Shown: positions 62,019 through 64,000 of the stretch, piece after piece
Position numbering within the stretch: the first letter of the stretch is position 1
Layout: the number at the start of each line of letters is the position of its first letter
NCBI RefSeq assembly: GCF_013409305.1
Contig: NZ_JACBZJ010000001.1
Coordinates: 1,178,001 to 1,242,000, forward strand
Reading direction: 5' to 3'
DNA: 64,000 bases
Source: Cellulomonas soli
Lineage (GTDB): Bacteria; Actinomycetota; Actinomycetes; Actinomycetales; Cellulomonadaceae
The notes under the pieces: model-generated
The model's input: only the letters and a program-made list of their open reading frames with translations
The model's database searches: none
What the model was told of the DNA's origin: nothing
Translations under genes and position numbers: made by a program

Positions 62019-64000
62019 TCAGCGCCACACCCACGGGCACCCGCCGCGGTGGGCGGTGACGACCACGGCGGACGAGGTGCGTGCCTCAGAGGTGACGTAG
62101 CCGCGGGCCGCGGCGGTCACGGTGACCGTGAGCGCCCTGCCCGCGTCGGCGGGGCGCGGCACGTAGGTGGCCTGGTTCGCGCCGCGGACGGCCCGCCCGT
62201 CGACCGCCCAGCTGTAGCTGAGCTGCGCGCGACCGGGGTCGGAGCCGACGACCGCGGTGACCCGCGTGCCGACCTGTCCGCTGCCGTGCAGGGTCACCGC
62301 GGTGACGGCGACCTGCCGCTGCACGAGGACCCGGTAGACGAGCGTGCTGCCGTCCTCCGCGGTGACCGTGACCGTCCCGGTGCCCCGGCCGTCCGCGGGC
62401 TGCACGAGGCGGACTGTGGCGGTGGGGTCGGCGGTCGTGGCGGCCAGGGTCGGCCAGGCCGAGCCGGCGCTGCGCACGGTGTAGCCGGTGGTGGCCGGGT
62501 CGAAGCCGGTGACGGTCGTGCCGTTCAGCGTGAGCGTCGCCAACCGGGCGTCCGAGGACAGAGGCTGCACGGTCACCGGCGCGGACTCCCCCGTGCCGTC
62601 GACCAGACCCTCGGCGGACGCGACGGCGCGGACTGTGAGGGCCTTGCCGCCGGCGGAGGCCGGCACCACGAGCGTGCTGCCCGTGGCCCCGTCGATCGCC
62701 TGGCCGTCGACCAGCCACGTCAACGCGACGGCCGCGTCGGCGGGGTCGGTGGTGACCTGGGTGGTGACGGTCTGCCCGACCTTCGCGGTGCCGAGCACCT
62801 CGACGGTGTCGACCGTGGCGTGCCGGACGACGGTGACCGTGGTGGTCGTGGTCGTCGTGCCGTCGGCCGCGGTCACCCGGACCGTGCCGATGCCGCCGTT
62901 CGCGGCGGTCGGCTGGGTGAGTCGGACGGTGGCGTCGTCGTCGGTGGGCACCGCGGCGAGCGTCGGGAACGCGGTCCCGTCGACGTCCACGGTGTAGTCC
63001 GAGACGGTCGGGTCGAAGCCGGGCACGCTCGTCCCGTCGAGGCGTAGCGCCCCGAGCGAGGCGACCGAGGACGCGGCGGGACCGGAGGCCTGGACCTCCA
63101 CCTCGGAGACGATCAGGTGCGTGTTCGCGTACGCGTTGAGCACGAACCGCACGGCCGTCGCGTCCACGCCGCCGAGAGGCACCGTGACCACGGGGGCCGA
63201 GCCGTTCGCCGGTGAGGTCACCGGCACGGCCGTCTCGTAGCCGGGGACGGCGACCCAGGTGCCGGTGGCGTCCTGGACCTGCGCCTGCAGCGACTGCGCC
63301 CAGCTGGTCGAGGACCCGTCCTTGTAGAACCAGATCGTCGCCTCGCTCAGCTGGCGGGCGCCGCCGAACGTGTAGGTGAGGGTGTCGGAGGCGTTCTTGT
63401 TCGAGCCCTTCCAGTTGGACCAGCCCTTGTCGGTGCGGTCACCGTTGCGGGTGCGGTCCACGGAGTAGGCCGAGCTCTCGGTGAAGGTGGCCGAGGCCGT
63501 CGTGGTGGGCAGCGTGGCGATGTTGCTGGTGCTGCGCGCGGTGAGGATCACCGTGAGCGTGGCCGGCAGCGGTGCGGCGGACGGGTCGTTCGAGGTCGCG
63601 GTGCCGGGCACCGCGACGGTGCCGACGCCGGTCAGGTCCGCGTCGGTCAGCGCGGAGAAGTCCCACGTGACAGGTGCGGCGAACGTGGCCGACGAGGCGC
63701 CTACGCGGGCCGGGACCGTGGTGGGTGCGACGGCCTGCACCGAGGCGAGGGACGCCCCGGCGAACGTGGTCACGGACACCGGGTCGGTCAGCGTGTAGCC
63801 GCCGACGTCGACCGTGGCGACGGCCTCGACCGTGCCGCCGTAGACGTCGGTCGCCGTGCCGTGCACGACGACCTGACCGGTCGTGGCCCACTGATCCTCG
63901 CCGGGAAGCTGCCACGTCACCGGGGCCGGCACGCCGGTGCCCCAGACGTAGGTCGGCACGACGGTCGACGGCAGGGTCGGCACCACGCCGACGACGGTCG
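62019..64000 (-). CDS. Secreted multidomain Ig/cadherin-like protein, C-terminal part (N-terminus off window)
   Basis: The frame is open to the right edge (the visible GTG at 63986 is not the real start), about 660 residues visible. In order: one or more bacterial Ig-like domains (VTWQLPGEDQWATTGQVVVHGTAT; VTWDFSALTDADLTGVGTVAV), a discoidin-like carbohydrate-binding domain (LTYTFGGARQLSEATIWFYK, HLIVSEVEVQASG), then alternating cadherin-like (LRLDGTSVPGFDPTVSDYTV; LTLNGTTVTGFDPATTGYTV) and Ig-like repeats. It ends HRGGCPWVWR with no sorting signal. Such tails belong to secreted glycosidases of actinobacteria (inference); the catalytic part would lie outside. Confidence 0.83.
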   Translation of the reverse strand, partial: TVVGVVPTLPSTVVPTYVWGTGVPAPVTWQLPGEDQWATTGQVVVHGTATDVYGGTVEAVATVDVGGYTLTDPVSVTTFAGASLASVQAVAPTTVPARVGASSATFAAPVTWDFSALTDADLTGVGTVAVPGTATSNDPSAAPLPATLTVILTARSTSNIATLPTTTASATFTESSAYSVDRTRNGDRTDKGWSNWKGSNKNASDTLTYTFGGARQLSEATIWFYKDGSSTSWAQSLQAQVQDATGTWVAVPGYETAVPVTSPANGSAPVVTVPLGGVDATAVRFVLNAYANTHLIVSEVEVQASGPAASSVASLGALRLDGTSVPGFDPTVSDYTVDVDGTAFPTLAAVPTDDDATVRLTQPTAANGGIGTVRVTAADGTTTTTTTVTVVRHATVDTVEVLGTAKVGQTVTTQVTTDPADAAVALTWLVDGQAIDGATGSTLVVPASAGGKALTVRAVASAEGLVDGTGESAPVTVQPLSSDARLATLTLNGTTVTGFDPATTGYTVRSAGSAWPTLAATTADPTATVRLVQPADGRGTGTVTVTAEDGSTLVYRVLVQRQVAVTAVTLHGSGQVGTRVTAVVGSDPGRAQLSYSWAVDGRAVRGANQATYVPRPADAGRALTVTVTAAARGYVTSEARTSSAVVVTAHRGGCPWVWR

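Overview
The window reads as chromosome from a high-GC actinobacterium, most likely a Cellulomonadaceae member (inference). The signs are very GC-rich coding DNA, GTG/TTG starts, many ATGA/GTGA stop-start overlaps, leaderless TANNNT promoters 6-8 nt before start codons, an HspR-type HAIR element before clpB, a DUF3151 gene beside purA, and a GH94 disaccharide phosphorylase. I see no tRNA, rRNA, insertion sequence, phage or CRISPR array.

Layout. 1-1669 (minus): N-terminal part of a secreted Ig-repeat protein running off the left edge. 1862-2814: purS-purQ. 2909-8663 (minus): a PadR regulator with two paralogous membrane proteins, a lipoprotein, an amidohydrolase and a PaiB-like flavin protein. 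8979-18508 (plus): a peptide ABC-import operon carrying its own cytosolic M14 carboxypeptidase, a beta-lactamase-fold hydrolase, a GbsR/MarR-type regulator and an atypical HAD protein. 18492-26576 (minus): VOC, AraC, DUF1272, purC, a small unknown gene, purD, pckG, purA, DUF3151. purC and purS-purQ are thus separated by about 17 kb of mostly accessory genes. 26827-29937: a partner-switching module (two STAS proteins and a PAS-GAF-PP2C-kinase protein). 29998-33058 (minus): fba, a SpoU methyltransferase and purT. 33205-35655 (plus): DedA, a HAD-IIA phosphatase and a YwiC-like protein. 35676-44811 (minus): GyrI-like, lemA, two related membrane proteins, pyrE, an SDR, and a GH94 phosphorylase next to a nucleotidyltransferase-phosphohexomutase fusion. 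44966-47681 (plus): exonuclease III and two DUF4190 membrane proteins, the second with an apparent CTG start. 47730-51136 (minus): TetR and clpB. 51356-58243 (plus): phosphatase, hydrolase, trmB, VOC, a LysR effector domain without HTH, two PAS-GGDEF proteins and a one-PASTA protein. 58244-64000: an unknown gene, a HerA-like ATPase, an uppS homologue broken by an in-frame TGA, an RHH antitoxin with a frameshifted toxin, and the C-terminal part of a second secreted Ig/cadherin-like protein running off the right edge.

How it works together. Purine synthesis (purS, Q, C, D, A, T), pyrimidine synthesis (pyrE) and central carbon enzymes (fba, pckG) form a housekeeping frame. Set into it are accessory modules for peptide uptake and cleavage, phosphorolytic sugar use, and signalling by STAS/PP2C and cyclic-di-GMP enzymes. 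The most unusual items are the GH94/fusion pair, the peptide operon with a (CCAGA)n repeat before one gene, and two adjacent disrupted genes near 61 kb, one of which (the toxin) is explained by a 4-bp duplication.
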